DNA of 64,000 nt from Sphingomonas caeni (GCF_026013415.1 NZ_JAPDOK010000001.1:375342-439341), one strand, 5' to 3'; positions 18,905 through 27,781 are shown, counted from the first letter of the stretch. The notes: a model not told the origin generated them from the sequence alone. Program-made: numbers and translations.

Positions 18905-19270
18905 CTACGCGGCCACGAGGTGCAAGCGGTGCGCGAGTTCCTGCGGTGCGCAACCGGCGAGGTCCTTTGCGATCTCACCGACGATGTGGCGGCGGACGCG
19001 CTTCGGCACCTCGGCACGCAGCTCTCCCAGCCGCTGTGGCGGCGCGACCAGGATCAGTGGCGTGCCGCCCGCGAGGAGCGGATCGACCGCAGCGATCACA
19101 TCTCGCGCAAACCTGTCTTGGTGCCGGTCATCGGTGCGTCCGGCACAGCGAGGGATTTGATCGCCCGGCACGGCCTCGAGGTCCGGCACGACGTCGCCGC
19201 CCCGGTTGCGGAGCAACTGAACATGCGCACCATCGAGCACGAGGACCAGGGCACCATGCGGAACGAGCAT
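18905..19270 (-). CDS. Host-attachment family protein (PF10116-like)
   Basis: This 121-residue protein opens with LVPHGALVLVLDGAHVQLLRNRG, the typical start of the family named for a plant-attachment gene of Agrobacterium. It ends with a helix-strand-helix of the kind seen in eRF1-like domains. Its biochemical role is not known. A GGAGG box 5 nt before ATG 19270 sets the start. The shared palindrome at 19341 is about 77 bp upstream of its start. Confidence 0.82.
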   Translation of the reverse strand: MLVPHGALVLVLDGAHVQLLRNRGGDVVPDLEAVPGDQIPRCAGRTDDRHQDRFARDVIAAVDPLLAGGTPLILVAPPQRLGELRAEVPKRVRRHIVGEIAKDLAGCAPQELAHRLHLVAA

Positions 19271-19340
19271 CGAAACCTCCGTCATCCGGGCCGCAGACCC
19301 GGTCGAGGTCTTTGGATGCGGGAGATGGGCTCGCGGCGAA

Positions 19341-19360
19341 ATGCGGAGTTTTCCGTATCC
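19341..19360 (-). promoter_or_regulatory. Shared GGA-N4-TCC palindrome, site 3
   Basis: Read on the minus strand the site is GGATACGGAAAACTCCGCAT. Its arms ATACGGA and TCCGCAT are complementary except for one base. It lies upstream of the host-attachment gene (start 19270) and just beyond the BON-gene terminator, so it should control the former. Confidence 0.5.
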
Positions 19361-19379
19361 GAGGTCCCTCCGCGCACAC

Positions 19380-19409
19380 AAAAAGGGGGCGCCGCGTGGA
19401 CGGCGCCCC
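19380..19409 (-). terminator. Rho-independent terminator of the BON gene
   Basis: On the minus strand GGGGCGCC and GGCGCCCC (19402-19409 and 19386-19393) form an 8 bp GC stem with an 8 nt loop. A run of C and then five U (19380-19384) follows. It lies 46 bp after the stop of the BON gene at 19456. Confidence 0.8.
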
Positions 19410-19455
19410 TTCTGGCAACCGCCGGACCGATCGCAAGCGACCGGCCCTCAGTTGA

Positions 19456-20106
19456 TCAGGCCAAGACGATCTCGTCTTCGACCTTGGTCACGCCCGGCGC
19501 CGCCCATGCGGCATTCTCGGCGATACGCCGCTCGTTCCAGCCATGGACGTTGCCACGCAACTTGACCGTGCTGCCCTGCACCTTGACGTCGATCGACGCG
19601 GCGTCGAGCGCGGCCGAGCGCTTGATCGCCGCCATGATACGATCGCGCACGTCGCCCGCGGAGGCGCGAGCGCGCACGGTGATGGCATTATAGACGCTGC
19701 GCACGCCGCTGATGCGCGCCGCGGCCGCCCTGGCCGCTTCCTTCTGATAGTTCCAGTCGACTTCGCCGGTGAGCGTCACCATGCCCTTCGAGACCACCAC
19801 CTGGATGCGGTCGTCGGGCACGCTGACATCCCAGCGGAACAGCTGGACGATGCGCGCCGCGATCTCGTCGTCCGAGGTCTTGGGATCGAACGCGAAGCGC
19901 ACCTCGATTTCCTCGGCGACCGCCTTGACGCCCTTGACGCGCTTGGCGGCGCGCTCGGCCGCGATCTTCTGGAGATAGCTCGGCACATGGCCGGTGAGCG
20001 TCACCACACCCTGATTCGCGGTCACGCCGATATGCGCGTGCTCGACCTCGGGCTCCCAAGAGAGCTCGTCGAGCACATCACGCTGCAACTGGCTGTCGGT
20101 TTTCAT
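19456..20106 (-). CDS. Triple BON-domain protein (second copy)
   Basis: This 216-residue protein has three BON domains (about 5-66, 77-142 and 147-215). It shares length, domain order and the LTGEVDW segment with the protein at 5013-5663. There is no signal peptide or membrane span, so it is likely cytoplasmic. ATG 20106 follows GGAGTGACAGC. It diverges from the alcohol dehydrogenase with the shared palindrome between them, and ends at a good terminator. Confidence 0.88.
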   Translation of the reverse strand: MKTDSQLQRDVLDELSWEPEVEHAHIGVTANQGVVTLTGHVPSYLQKIAAERAAKRVKGVKAVAEEIEVRFAFDPKTSDDEIAARIVQLFRWDVSVPDDRIQVVVSKGMVTLTGEVDWNYQKEAARAAAARISGVRSVYNAITVRARASAGDVRDRIMAAIKRSAALDAASIDVKVQGSTVKLRGNVHGWNERRIAENAAWAAPGVTKVEDEIVLA

Positions 20107-20180
20107 TGCTGTCACTCCTGTGTAATCGTTCCGAGCGGGGACTCGGCGGGGTGATTTTCGACCTGCGCAAGACATCCGAG

Positions 20181-20200
20181 AATTGGGAGAATCCCTAATT
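20181..20200. promoter_or_regulatory. Shared GGA-N4-TCC palindrome, site 2
   Basis: AATTGGGAGAATCCCTAATT is a near-perfect inverted repeat (AATTGGGA against TCCCTAATT) between the divergent BON (start 20106) and alcohol dehydrogenase (start 20303) genes. It is the closest relative of the site at 976. Confidence 0.55.
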
Positions 20201-20302
20201 CGACCGTTCGGCGAGGGAACGCAGCATCGTGTTCTGCACAACGGGGCCGCCTCGCGTCTTTCCCGTATATCGCGGCGCCGTGCTGCGCTTCAGGAACGCG
20301 GC

Positions 20303-21301
20303 ATGACACGATCCTATGCCATGCAGCTCGACCGCCCTGGCGCGGCGCTCCGCGCGGTCGAACGGCCGATCCCATCGCCCGGGCGCGGCGAAGTCGTGCT
20401 CGAGGTCTCGGCCTGCGGCGTCTGCCGCACCGACCTGCATATTGTCGACGGCGAGGTCGCCGCGAATTTTCCGATCGTGCCCGGCCACGAGATCGTCGGG
20501 CGGATCGTGGCCATCGGCGCCGGTGTGGATGGGGTATCGGTGGGACAGCGGCTGGGCGTGCCCTGGTTGGGGGGCACGTGCGAACGGTGCTTCTACTGTC
20601 GCTTGGGGCAAGAGAATCTCTGCGACCTGCCGGTCTTCACCGGCGCCTCGCGCGACGGTGGCTATGCGACGCACGTGGTTGCCGATGCCCGCTTCTGCCT
20701 CGAAATCCCGGCGGCCTTCGGCGATGTCGAGGCCGCGCCTTTGCTCTGCGCGGGCCTGATCGGCTACCGCGCGCTCGCGATGGCGGGCGACTGCCGCAGC
20801 ATTGCACTCTACGGCTTTGGCGCGGCCGCGCACATCATCGCGCAGATCGCGCGCTGGCAGGGCCGAGACGTCTATGCCCTCACCAAACCGGGCGACGTGG
20901 CGAGCCAGAATTTCGCCAGATCGCTCGGCTGCGCTTGGGCCGGAGGTTCGGATCAGGCGCCGCCGGAATCGGTCGATGCCGCGATTCTCTTCGCCGCGGC
21001 CGGAGAGCTTGTCCCGGAGGCGCTCCGCATTGTTCGCAAGGGCGGCCGGGTCGTCTGCGCCGGCATCCATATGAGCGACATCCCGTCATTCCCGTACGCT
21101 GACCTTTGGGGGGAGCGTTCGATCCGCTCGGTCGCCAATCTCACCCGCGCCGACGGCAAAGCCTTTTTCGAGCTCGCCGCCCGGGTACCGCTGCGAACGA
21201 CCACGCAGGTCTATCCATTGGCACAAGCCAATGAAGCGCTCGACGCATTACGAACGAGCCGGATCGAAGGCGCTGCAGTCCTTGTGCCCGAGCACCGCTG
21301 A
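20303..21301 (+). CDS. Zinc-dependent alcohol dehydrogenase
   Basis: This 332-residue medium-chain dehydrogenase has a GroES-like domain with catalytic-zinc residues Cys41 (CGVCRTD) and His in PGHEIVG. The structural-zinc cysteine cluster is CERCFYCRLGQENLC. The Rossmann domain has YGFGAAAHIIAQ. It resembles AdhA-type NAD(P)-dependent alcohol/aldehyde dehydrogenases. ATG 20303 gives the standard start TRSYAMQLDRPG. It is probably co-regulated with the divergent BON gene. Confidence 0.9.
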   Translation: MTRSYAMQLDRPGAALRAVERPIPSPGRGEVVLEVSACGVCRTDLHIVDGEVAANFPIVPGHEIVGRIVAIGAGVDGVSVGQRLGVPWLGGTCERCFYCRLGQENLCDLPVFTGASRDGGYATHVVADARFCLEIPAAFGDVEAAPLLCAGLIGYRALAMAGDCRSIALYGFGAAAHIIAQIARWQGRDVYALTKPGDVASQNFARSLGCAWAGGSDQAPPESVDAAILFAAAGELVPEALRIVRKGGRVVCAGIHMSDIPSFPYADLWGERSIRSVANLTRADGKAFFELAARVPLRTTTQVYPLAQANEALDALRTSRIEGAAVLVPEHR

Positions 21302-21353
21302 GGGTTCCGCAGCGTCCATTCGCTGCCTGGATCGCGGGCGAATGAGGCCCGCT

Positions 21354-21500
21354 TCAATCCGCCGGCTGCTTGTAGATAATTCCACCCTTTGCGCGTTCGG
21401 CGTCCAATAGGCTCTGGAGGCGAGCGCGCTCCTTCGCGTCCGGCGCGGCGGCGATCAGTCTCTCGAATTTCTCAATGTTTTGGCGTATAACCCAGTCCAT
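21354..21500 (-). CDS. Small hypothetical protein (48 aa)
   Basis: The reading frame MDWVIRQNIEKFERLI...IIYKQPAD is almost entirely one amphipathic helix rich in Glu, Arg and Ala. A GGGGGCAGTCAC sequence gives a plausible ribosome binding site before ATG 21500. The even hydrophobic spacing suggests a real small protein. Function is unknown. Confidence 0.6.
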   Translation of the reverse strand: MDWVIRQNIEKFERLIAAAPDAKERARLQSLLDAERAKGGIIYKQPAD

Positions 21501-21766
21501 GTGACTGCCCCCTCGAAAGGTGGCTCGGTCCATCCGAGTCGCGATGAGATCGTATCACAAGCCGTGCGCAGGATTGAGGTCAGGAGAAGCACTAATCCCA
21601 ACCTAAGTATATAACCCGATTCCCGGACTGTTTTCCGACGATCACCATGTTTCAACTGGGGTACGGGGAAGTCGCCCGCGACGCAGCTTCCCACGGTGAA
21701 GTATCAAGTTCGGAGTGTCTCGTGACGAGTTTATGATCGGCAGCTAGTTGCCGCGGGAGATCAAAC

Positions 21767-22087
21767 ATGTCGAACGGCGAACGGCGATATTTCAGGCGAC
21801 GAGCGCTCCAGGAAATCGAGGCTGCGATGCGCGCGAATTCGATCGAGGCAGAGCTTTCACACAGCGGACTCGCGCAACTGCACCTGCAGAATTGCGTTGG
21901 GTGTGTGGAGCGCAGGACTCGCGAATGCCTCGATTGTCCAATGTGGCGCGTCTGCGATCTTGCACTTGCGGCGCGGCACATGGCGCAAGAGGGGGAGTCG
22001 AAAATTCCGACCGCTGATCCGGTGGCCTACAGACAAAGTTTTACGGCCGACGGTTCGAATGCGCGCCAGATGCTGTTGTCTCACTAG
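21767..22087 (+). CDS. Cysteine-rich hypothetical protein
   Basis: This 106-residue protein has a helical N-terminus and a cluster of five cysteines, CVGC at 43-46, CLDC at 54-57 and a later Cys at 63. The two CxxC pairs are 7 residues apart, as in a small zinc-binding knuckle. GCGGGAGA precedes ATG 21767. The surrounding 1.2 kb is less GC-rich than the rest of the window. I do not recognise a family; it may be a DNA- or protein-binding adaptor. Confidence 0.6.
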   Translation: MSNGERRYFRRRALQEIEAAMRANSIEAELSHSGLAQLHLQNCVGCVERRTRECLDCPMWRVCDLALAARHMAQEGESKIPTADPVAYRQSFTADGSNARQMLLSH

Positions 22088-22569
22088 GGCATCCGCACTC
22101 CGCGCCAAATGGAGTTCGCTGTGCGTAGCGCCATGCCACCTAGGCCCACTACCCCGCCAAGGGCCCCAAACTTCGAAGCTCAAACCTCGAATAGCGACGC
22201 ACGAGCATTGATTGCCGACTCCAGCGCCGCATCTCCGTGCCACTAGCGCTAGGCATTCAACTGCCTCGATCTTGCGCGTAGGATAGTCAGTGTAGCTAGT
22301 ACGGGCGAGTGCGCCAGGATTTAAGTGGACACCGAAGACAAATTACAGTAAGAGTTTGCCTGTTGGACGTATTAGCAGAATTACCAGTTGAAGGACTCGA
22401 ACCATCGCCCAATATTTTCAGGAATATTTTTGAGGGTATATTTCAGAAGCTGGAATGACATTGATTTTATTGTCAAATTCTTGCTTTGAATTTTCGAGAA
22501 ATCTTCTGGCACCATTTCCCCGCCCCGCCGCGGCCTTGCTGCCAAGGGCGGTGGAGCGGGCGCTGCTCC
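22088..22569. other. Non-coding low-GC gap
   Basis: These 482 bp have A/T-rich stretches, most clearly 22380-22510, and no ORF with a plausible start. The piece GGACTCGAACC at 22393-22403 matches a tRNA T-arm on the minus strand but no complete tRNA surrounds it. The low GC suggests acquired or decaying DNA next to the sugar-hydrolase cluster. Confidence 0.5.
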
Positions 22570-24645
22570 TTATCGGTCGATCGGGAACTCGAAGATCGAG
22601 GTGGAAATCGCCGGCACCGTCAGTTGCCGCCCAAGGGCCGGCACTTTCGTCTCCGCGATGCTCACCCCGGCCGCGGCGCCCACCTTGTTCGCCGCCTCGG
22701 GCGAGGCCCCGCTGAGCAACCACCGCGTGCCGCCTCCGCGGGTGCGCAGGTTGCGCAGATCGACGGCGAAGCGCTGCGGCATATAGGTCGCGTTGACCAC
22801 GGCGATCCGCAGGAACTTTCCGTCGGGGCTGATCCCCGCGATCACGTCGAGCGGCCAGGTCGGGCTGCCCGCATTCACGCGCTTGTGCGCATAGCCGACG
22901 AGAAATTGCGGGTCGCGCTGCGGCGCGTTCCCGCCGACCGCCAGCGGCACCGTCCCCGCCCCGAAATGCTCACCATAGAGCTTGAAGACCATTCCCGTCG
23001 AGTTGAGCACCGAGGCGGTGGGGGTGATGTCCATCGTCGATGCGCCGGTCGTGAAGGCGCTCATCTTCAGGAAATCGGTGTGCCGCAGCATTTCCTGCAT
23101 CACCATTGCGTAAGCGAGCGCGTTCTTGAGCGTGGCCGGCCCGAAATAGGCATATTCGTCGATCGACAGGAAGATGCCCTTCTCGCGGAGCCCCGGGAAG
23201 CGCTGCTCGTAGATCTTCCAGACCTCGGCCTTCATCCGGACCTGGTTCGACGGCGACCGGACATATTCGAGCAGCTCGGCATCCTTGGGCGCGTTGGGGC
23301 GCTGTTCGGGCCGGTCATACCAATGCTCGCTGATCCCCTCGAACGTGCCCATCGCCTTGGCGAAGAACGCGCCGGTCCAGTCCTCCTCGGTGCCGAAGCG
23401 GGGCTGGATGTCCTGGAGCGTGACATTTTCCTGCACGCCCTTGGGATGCAGCTGGTCGGGCATCGCGCCCGACGCGATCAGGACGATCCCGGGATCCACC
23501 TCGCGCATGCGCTCGGCGAATTCGCGGTGCTTGATCAGGTAATAATCGAGGCTGGTCTTGCCGATCTGCCACCAGCCATAGGGTTCGTTGCCGATGTTCC
23601 AGTATTTGACGCGATAGGGTTCGGGATGGCCGTTGGCGGCGCGCTTTGCACCCCAATAGCTGGTCGCGGGCCCGTTGAGATACTCGACCTCCTCTGCCGC
23701 CGAATTGGCATCGCCCAGCCCGGCGTTGACGGTCACATAGGGCTCGGCGCCGACCAGGCGGGCAAGCTCCATCCATTCGTCCATGCCCAGATCGTTGGTC
23801 TGCATCGCGCTCCAGGCATAATCGAACATCGGCGCGCGCCGGTCGCGCGGGCCGATCGCGCCGTGCCAGTCCCAGTCGGACAGGAAATTGCCGCCCGGCA
23901 GGCGCCAGAAGCCCGAATGGAGCGAGCGGGCAAGCGCGGTCGTATCGGCGCGCCAGCCATTGATATTGTCGGACGGCATCAGCGATGCCGCCGCGACGCG
24001 GAACCTGCCGGTGCCGGTCCCGACGATCTCGATCCGGGCACCGCTCGAATCCGCGCCCGGCGTGAATTCGAACGTCACGCGCTGCCAGCCCGCGCCGGGA
24101 GCCGGCAGCGTCACGCTCTGCCGATCGTTGGGGCCGTCGCCCCAGATCAGCGACACGGTCACGCGCGCCCCCGCATCGCCGCTCAGCCACAGCGAGCCGT
24201 CATACCGCTTGCCGGCCGCGACGCCGAAGCCCGACTGGCCGAGCCCGCGCGGCGTCTCGCCCGCCACCGCGACGCTCGCGCACTGCTTGCCGGCGAACGG
24301 ATCGCGCGTGTCCATCGTCACCGCGTCGTCGCCGCCGATCGGGCGCCACTTGCGCAGGGTCACGCCCGGGCGGCCCTCGGCATTGGCGGGGGGCGGGGTG
24401 TCCCGGGACGCGGGCACCACCGGGAAATAGAATTTGCGGTCGTCGAGCATCTCGGCCCACAGCGTGCGCGCGACGAGGCTGCCGATCGGCTCGATGAACA
24501 TGCCATATTCATGCGGGGTGACCGCGTCGGACCGCTTGGCGGCGTCGATCGTCACCTGCACTTGCTGCGCATGCCCGTCGAACGCGCCGACCAGCGCGCA
24601 GAGCGCCACACCCAGTCCGACGATCCTGTGCTTGAGACCGCTCAT
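22570..24645 (-). CDS. Alpha-L-arabinofuranosidase, GH51
   Basis: This 691-residue secreted enzyme has a signal peptide ending near GHAQQ (about residue 27) and a carbohydrate-binding-like beta region (about 95-225). The GH51 TIM barrel has acid/base Glu354 (YWNIGNEPYG) and nucleophile Glu497 (LSIDEYAYFG), and a C-terminal beta domain follows. It should release L-arabinose side chains from arabinan or arabinoxylan in the periplasm. GAGGGAGG lies 6 nt before ATG 24645. It diverges from the esterase-GH27 pair. Confidence 0.92.
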   Translation of the reverse strand: MSGLKHRIVGLGVALCALVGAFDGHAQQVQVTIDAAKRSDAVTPHEYGMFIEPIGSLVARTLWAEMLDDRKFYFPVVPASRDTPPPANAEGRPGVTLRKWRPIGGDDAVTMDTRDPFAGKQCASVAVAGETPRGLGQSGFGVAAGKRYDGSLWLSGDAGARVTVSLIWGDGPNDRQSVTLPAPGAGWQRVTFEFTPGADSSGARIEIVGTGTGRFRVAAASLMPSDNINGWRADTTALARSLHSGFWRLPGGNFLSDWDWHGAIGPRDRRAPMFDYAWSAMQTNDLGMDEWMELARLVGAEPYVTVNAGLGDANSAAEEVEYLNGPATSYWGAKRAANGHPEPYRVKYWNIGNEPYGWWQIGKTSLDYYLIKHREFAERMREVDPGIVLIASGAMPDQLHPKGVQENVTLQDIQPRFGTEEDWTGAFFAKAMGTFEGISEHWYDRPEQRPNAPKDAELLEYVRSPSNQVRMKAEVWKIYEQRFPGLREKGIFLSIDEYAYFGPATLKNALAYAMVMQEMLRHTDFLKMSAFTTGASTMDITPTASVLNSTGMVFKLYGEHFGAGTVPLAVGGNAPQRDPQFLVGYAHKRVNAGSPTWPLDVIAGISPDGKFLRIAVVNATYMPQRFAVDLRNLRTRGGGTRWLLSGASPEAANKVGAAAGVSIAETKVPALGRQLTVPAISTSIFEFPIDR

Positions 24646-24666
24646 GCCGATCCTCCCTCTCCAGAT

Positions 24667-24765
24667 ATACTCGGTGTATTAGCGTGCGAACCGCCGCCGC
24701 GCCAATAGCCTCACGCTGAGCGATTCCGCCCTCAGTCTGATTGACTCGCTCCGAAAATACACTGA
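24667..24765. promoter_or_regulatory. Divergent control region with two AATACACYGA copies
   Basis: AATACACCGA occurs on the minus strand at 24671-24680, facing GH51, and AATACACTGA on the plus strand at 24756-24765, facing the esterase gene. The first lies in a 13 bp imperfect palindrome ATACTCGGTGTAT (24667-24679). Inverted copies 26 and 46 bp from the two starts suggest one regulator for both transcripts. Confidence 0.3.
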
Positions 24766-24811
24766 CAAATTGGCGGTGCGCGAGCAGTCAAGCGCGAAGG
24801 GGAGCATCCTG

Positions 24812-25885
24812 ATGAGGCTATTCAAGGCACTTGGCGCGGCCGCCGCGCTGATCGTGTTGGCGAGCGCCGGCGCGGCTTATGCGCAAGTCGCCACGATCGT
24901 TCCCGATCCGGTCGCGGGCGCGAGGCCGGTGACGGTCGAGCGGATCAAGGTCCACTCGGCGGCGATCCAGGGCAATCTCGAGGGCGAGAGCGCGGATCGC
25001 GACGTCATCGTCATGCTGCCCCCCGGCTATGCCGCGAATCGCCGCCGCCGCTATCCGGTGGTCTACGCGCTGCACGGCTATTCGATCGGCGCCGAGCAAT
25101 GGATCAAGGAGATCCACGCGCCGCAGACGGTGGAAGGCGCGTTCGCCAAGGGCGCGAACGCGATGATCATCGTCTTTCCCGACAGCAAGACCGTCCATAA
25201 CGGCTCGATGTATTCGAGTTCGGTGACGACCGGCGATTTCGAGACCTTCGTTGCGCGCGAGCTGGTCGCCTATATCGACGCGCATTACCGCACGATCGCG
25301 CGGCGCGAGAGCCGCGGGCTCGCCGGCCATTCGATGGGCGGCTATGGCACGAGCCGGATCGGGATGCGGCATGCGGATGTGTTCGGCGCGCTCTACATGA
25401 TGAGCCCGTGCTGCCTGTCCCCGCGCGATCCGGCGAGCTTCACCGCCGAGGCGAGCGCACCGCTCGAAGCGGTCACCTCGCTCGATCAGGCGACCAAGCT
25501 GGGATGGGGCCAGCGCGCCCAGCTCGCGACCGCCGCGGCCTGGTCGCCCAATCCCAACAAGCCGCCGCTCTATCTCGATCTCCCCTTCAGCAACGGCAAG
25601 CTCCAGCCCGACGTGCTCGCGCGATGGACCGCCAATGCGCCGCTCGTCTTCGTCCACCAATATATCGCCAATCTGCGGCGCTACCGGGCGATCGCGATCG
25701 ATGTCGGCGATCAGGACGGGCTGCGTTTCGACGCCGAAAAGCTGCACGGCGTGCTCGACGCCTATCGCATCCCCAACAGCTTCGAAATCTATCCGGGCAC
25801 GCATACCAGCGCGGTGGCGGTACGCTTCCAGGATTATGTGCTTCCCTTCTTCAGCCGCAACCTCGTGATGGGAGCCGCACGATGA
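24812..25885 (+). CDS. Secreted esterase (esterase-D/feruloyl-esterase-like alpha/beta hydrolase)
   Basis: This 357-residue protein has a signal peptide ending near AAYAQ (about residue 25) and an alpha/beta hydrolase fold. It shows LHGYSIGAE at 88-96, nucleophile Ser174 in AGHSMGGYG, an acid in VGDQDGL and His in PGTHTSA. It resembles acetyl-xylan/feruloyl esterases (CE1/putative esterase PF00756). AAGGGGAG precedes ATG 24812. It overlaps the GH27 gene by ATGA, so it probably removes ester groups from the polysaccharide degraded by its neighbours. Confidence 0.85.
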   Translation: MRLFKALGAAAALIVLASAGAAYAQVATIVPDPVAGARPVTVERIKVHSAAIQGNLEGESADRDVIVMLPPGYAANRRRRYPVVYALHGYSIGAEQWIKEIHAPQTVEGAFAKGANAMIIVFPDSKTVHNGSMYSSSVTTGDFETFVARELVAYIDAHYRTIARRESRGLAGHSMGGYGTSRIGMRHADVFGALYMMSPCCLSPRDPASFTAEASAPLEAVTSLDQATKLGWGQRAQLATAAAWSPNPNKPPLYLDLPFSNGKLQPDVLARWTANAPLVFVHQYIANLRRYRAIAIDVGDQDGLRFDAEKLHGVLDAYRIPNSFEIYPGTHTSAVAVRFQDYVLPFFSRNLVMGAAR

Positions 25886-27780
25886 GCGTACGCTTCGCCT
25901 GCTGCATCGCCGCCCTGCTCGCTACGGTCTCGCCGCTCGCCGCGCAGGCGGGTCCCGACCCGCTCGCCCCCACCGGCCGCTGGAGCGCCTATACGCGCGG
26001 CGCCGCGGCGCGCCCGCCGATGGGCTGGAACAGCTGGAACGCCTTCGGCAGCGGGATCGACGAACGCAAGCTGCTGGCGTCGGCGCAGGTGATCGTCGAC
26101 ACCGGGCTGGCCGCCAAGGGCTATCGCTATATCGACCTCGACGACGGCTGGTGGCTCCGCCGCCGCACCGCCGACGGCCGCATCGTCATCCGCACCGCCA
26201 ACTTCCCCTCGGCAGATATCGGCGGCGGCGAGACGAGCTTCCGTCCGCTCACCGACCGGCTGCACGCGATGGGGCTCAAGGCCGGCATCTATTCGGATAT
26301 CGGCCGCAACAGCTGCGCGCAGATGTACAGCAGCGACGGGCTCAACCAGCCCGAGGGCAATCTCGCCGAGCGCGAGGTGGGCCTTTACGACAATATCGAC
26401 CGCGATATCGGCCTCTATTTCCGCGACTGGGGCTTCGATCTGATCAAGGTCGATGCGTGCGGCATCCGCGGGCTGACCCCCGACAGTCCCTGGGTCAGCT
26501 CGGGCAAGATGCGCGCGCTCGGGCCGTTCATCGACAGCGAGTCGCTCGGCCGAACCGATATCTCGACGGTGCGCAGCCTCTATGGCCAGGTGCGGCAGGC
26601 GCTCGAAAAGTACAATCCCGACAACGACTTCATCTATTCGCTCTGCCTCTGGGGCTCGGCGGACGTCCGCTCCTGGGCGAAGGACACCGGCAACATCTCG
26701 CGCACCAGCGACGATATCGCGCCGACCTGGGGCCGGATGCTCCACAGCCTCGACAGCGCCGCCCGCCGCCCGCTCTACGCGCATCCGGGCTCGTGGAACG
26801 ATCCCGACATGCTCTATATCGGCACCGGCGATTTCGACGCCGACCATTTGACCGAGGCGCGCGCGCACTTCGCGCTCTGGGCGATGCTGAGCGCGCCGCT
26901 GATGATCGGCTATGATCTGAGCAAGGCGCCGCCCGCCCTGCTCGACATTTTCGGCAACAGCCGCGTCATCGCGGTCGATCAGGACCCGGCGGGCAACCAG
27001 GCGGTGCTGGCGTTCGATACCGACGATCTCCAGATTTTCGTGAAGACGCTCGCGAACGGGGACAAGGCGGTGGCGGTGGTCAACCGCACCGGCGGGCCGA
27101 TCAGCGGGGGCTTCACTGCCGATCAGCTCAAGCTCCTGAAGGACGCCGATATCGCGCTCACCGATCTCTGGACCGGCGAGCAGCACAGCTTCCGCGGCGA
27201 ATACAAGTTCAAGCTCGCCGCGCACCAGACGCTGATCTTCACCGCGCACGGCACCCGCCGGCTCGCGGGCGGCTTCTACCTGTCCGAAACGCCCGGCATC
27301 GTGAACCCCGCCGCCGACGGCGTGCTGGTGCCCGAGGAGGAGCCGCTGGTCTATCGCCCGATCTTCTGGGCGGGCACGCACGGCAGCGGCGAGCATCCAC
27401 GCTATGGCGGCTGGGGCGGCGCACAGCCGGACCAGACCCCCTATGGGCTCAATCTCGGCATCGGACGCCAGCGCTTCGACACCGGAATCGGCATCCTCGC
27501 CAATTCGCGGCTCGAGGTGCGCAACCAGGGGCATGCCCGCTTCAGCGCCCAGGTCGGCATCGACGATTCGGCGCGGATGCTCAGCGCACCCGCGACCTTC
27601 TACGTCTATGGCGACGGCAAGCTGCTCGCCCGGTCGCCGCTGATGCGGTTCGGCCAGGCGCCGTTCGCGCTGTCGGCTGATGTGCGCGGGGTGAAGCTGG
27701 TCGAGCTGGTGGTGCGGACGCCGACGCCGGGCATTCAGGGCAGGCCGGTCACCTGGGGCGAGGCAGCACTGCTCGACTGA
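25882..27780 (+). CDS. Alpha-galactosidase, GH27, with C-terminal NPCBM-like domain
   Basis: This 632-residue secreted enzyme has signal peptide residues 1-23. The GH27 barrel starts at PPMGWNSWNAFG, with catalytic nucleophile Asp191 (LIKVDACG) and acid/base Asp278 (RTSDDI). A beta-sandwich follows to about residue 450. The last 150 residues (GTHGSGEHPRYGGWGG onward) look like an NPCBM carbohydrate-binding domain. It should cleave alpha-galactose (or beta-L-arabinopyranose) from hemicellulose side chains. It converges on the GntR gene with 1 bp between stops. Confidence 0.92.
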   Translation: MSVRFACCIAALLATVSPLAAQAGPDPLAPTGRWSAYTRGAAARPPMGWNSWNAFGSGIDERKLLASAQVIVDTGLAAKGYRYIDLDDGWWLRRRTADGRIVIRTANFPSADIGGGETSFRPLTDRLHAMGLKAGIYSDIGRNSCAQMYSSDGLNQPEGNLAEREVGLYDNIDRDIGLYFRDWGFDLIKVDACGIRGLTPDSPWVSSGKMRALGPFIDSESLGRTDISTVRSLYGQVRQALEKYNPDNDFIYSLCLWGSADVRSWAKDTGNISRTSDDIAPTWGRMLHSLDSAARRPLYAHPGSWNDPDMLYIGTGDFDADHLTEARAHFALWAMLSAPLMIGYDLSKAPPALLDIFGNSRVIAVDQDPAGNQAVLAFDTDDLQIFVKTLANGDKAVAVVNRTGGPISGGFTADQLKLLKDADIALTDLWTGEQHSFRGEYKFKLAAHQTLIFTAHGTRRLAGGFYLSETPGIVNPAADGVLVPEEEPLVYRPIFWAGTHGSGEHPRYGGWGGAQPDQTPYGLNLGIGRQRFDTGIGILANSRLEVRNQGHARFSAQVGIDDSARMLSAPATFYVYGDGKLLARSPLMRFGQAPFALSADVRGVKLVELVVRTPTPGIQGRPVTWGEAALLD

Positions 27781-27781
27781 G

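Noticed and set aside
22393..22403. tRNA T-arm-like sequence GGACTCGAACC
   Set aside because: No matching acceptor, D or anticodon arm is found around it, so it is not a tRNA gene.
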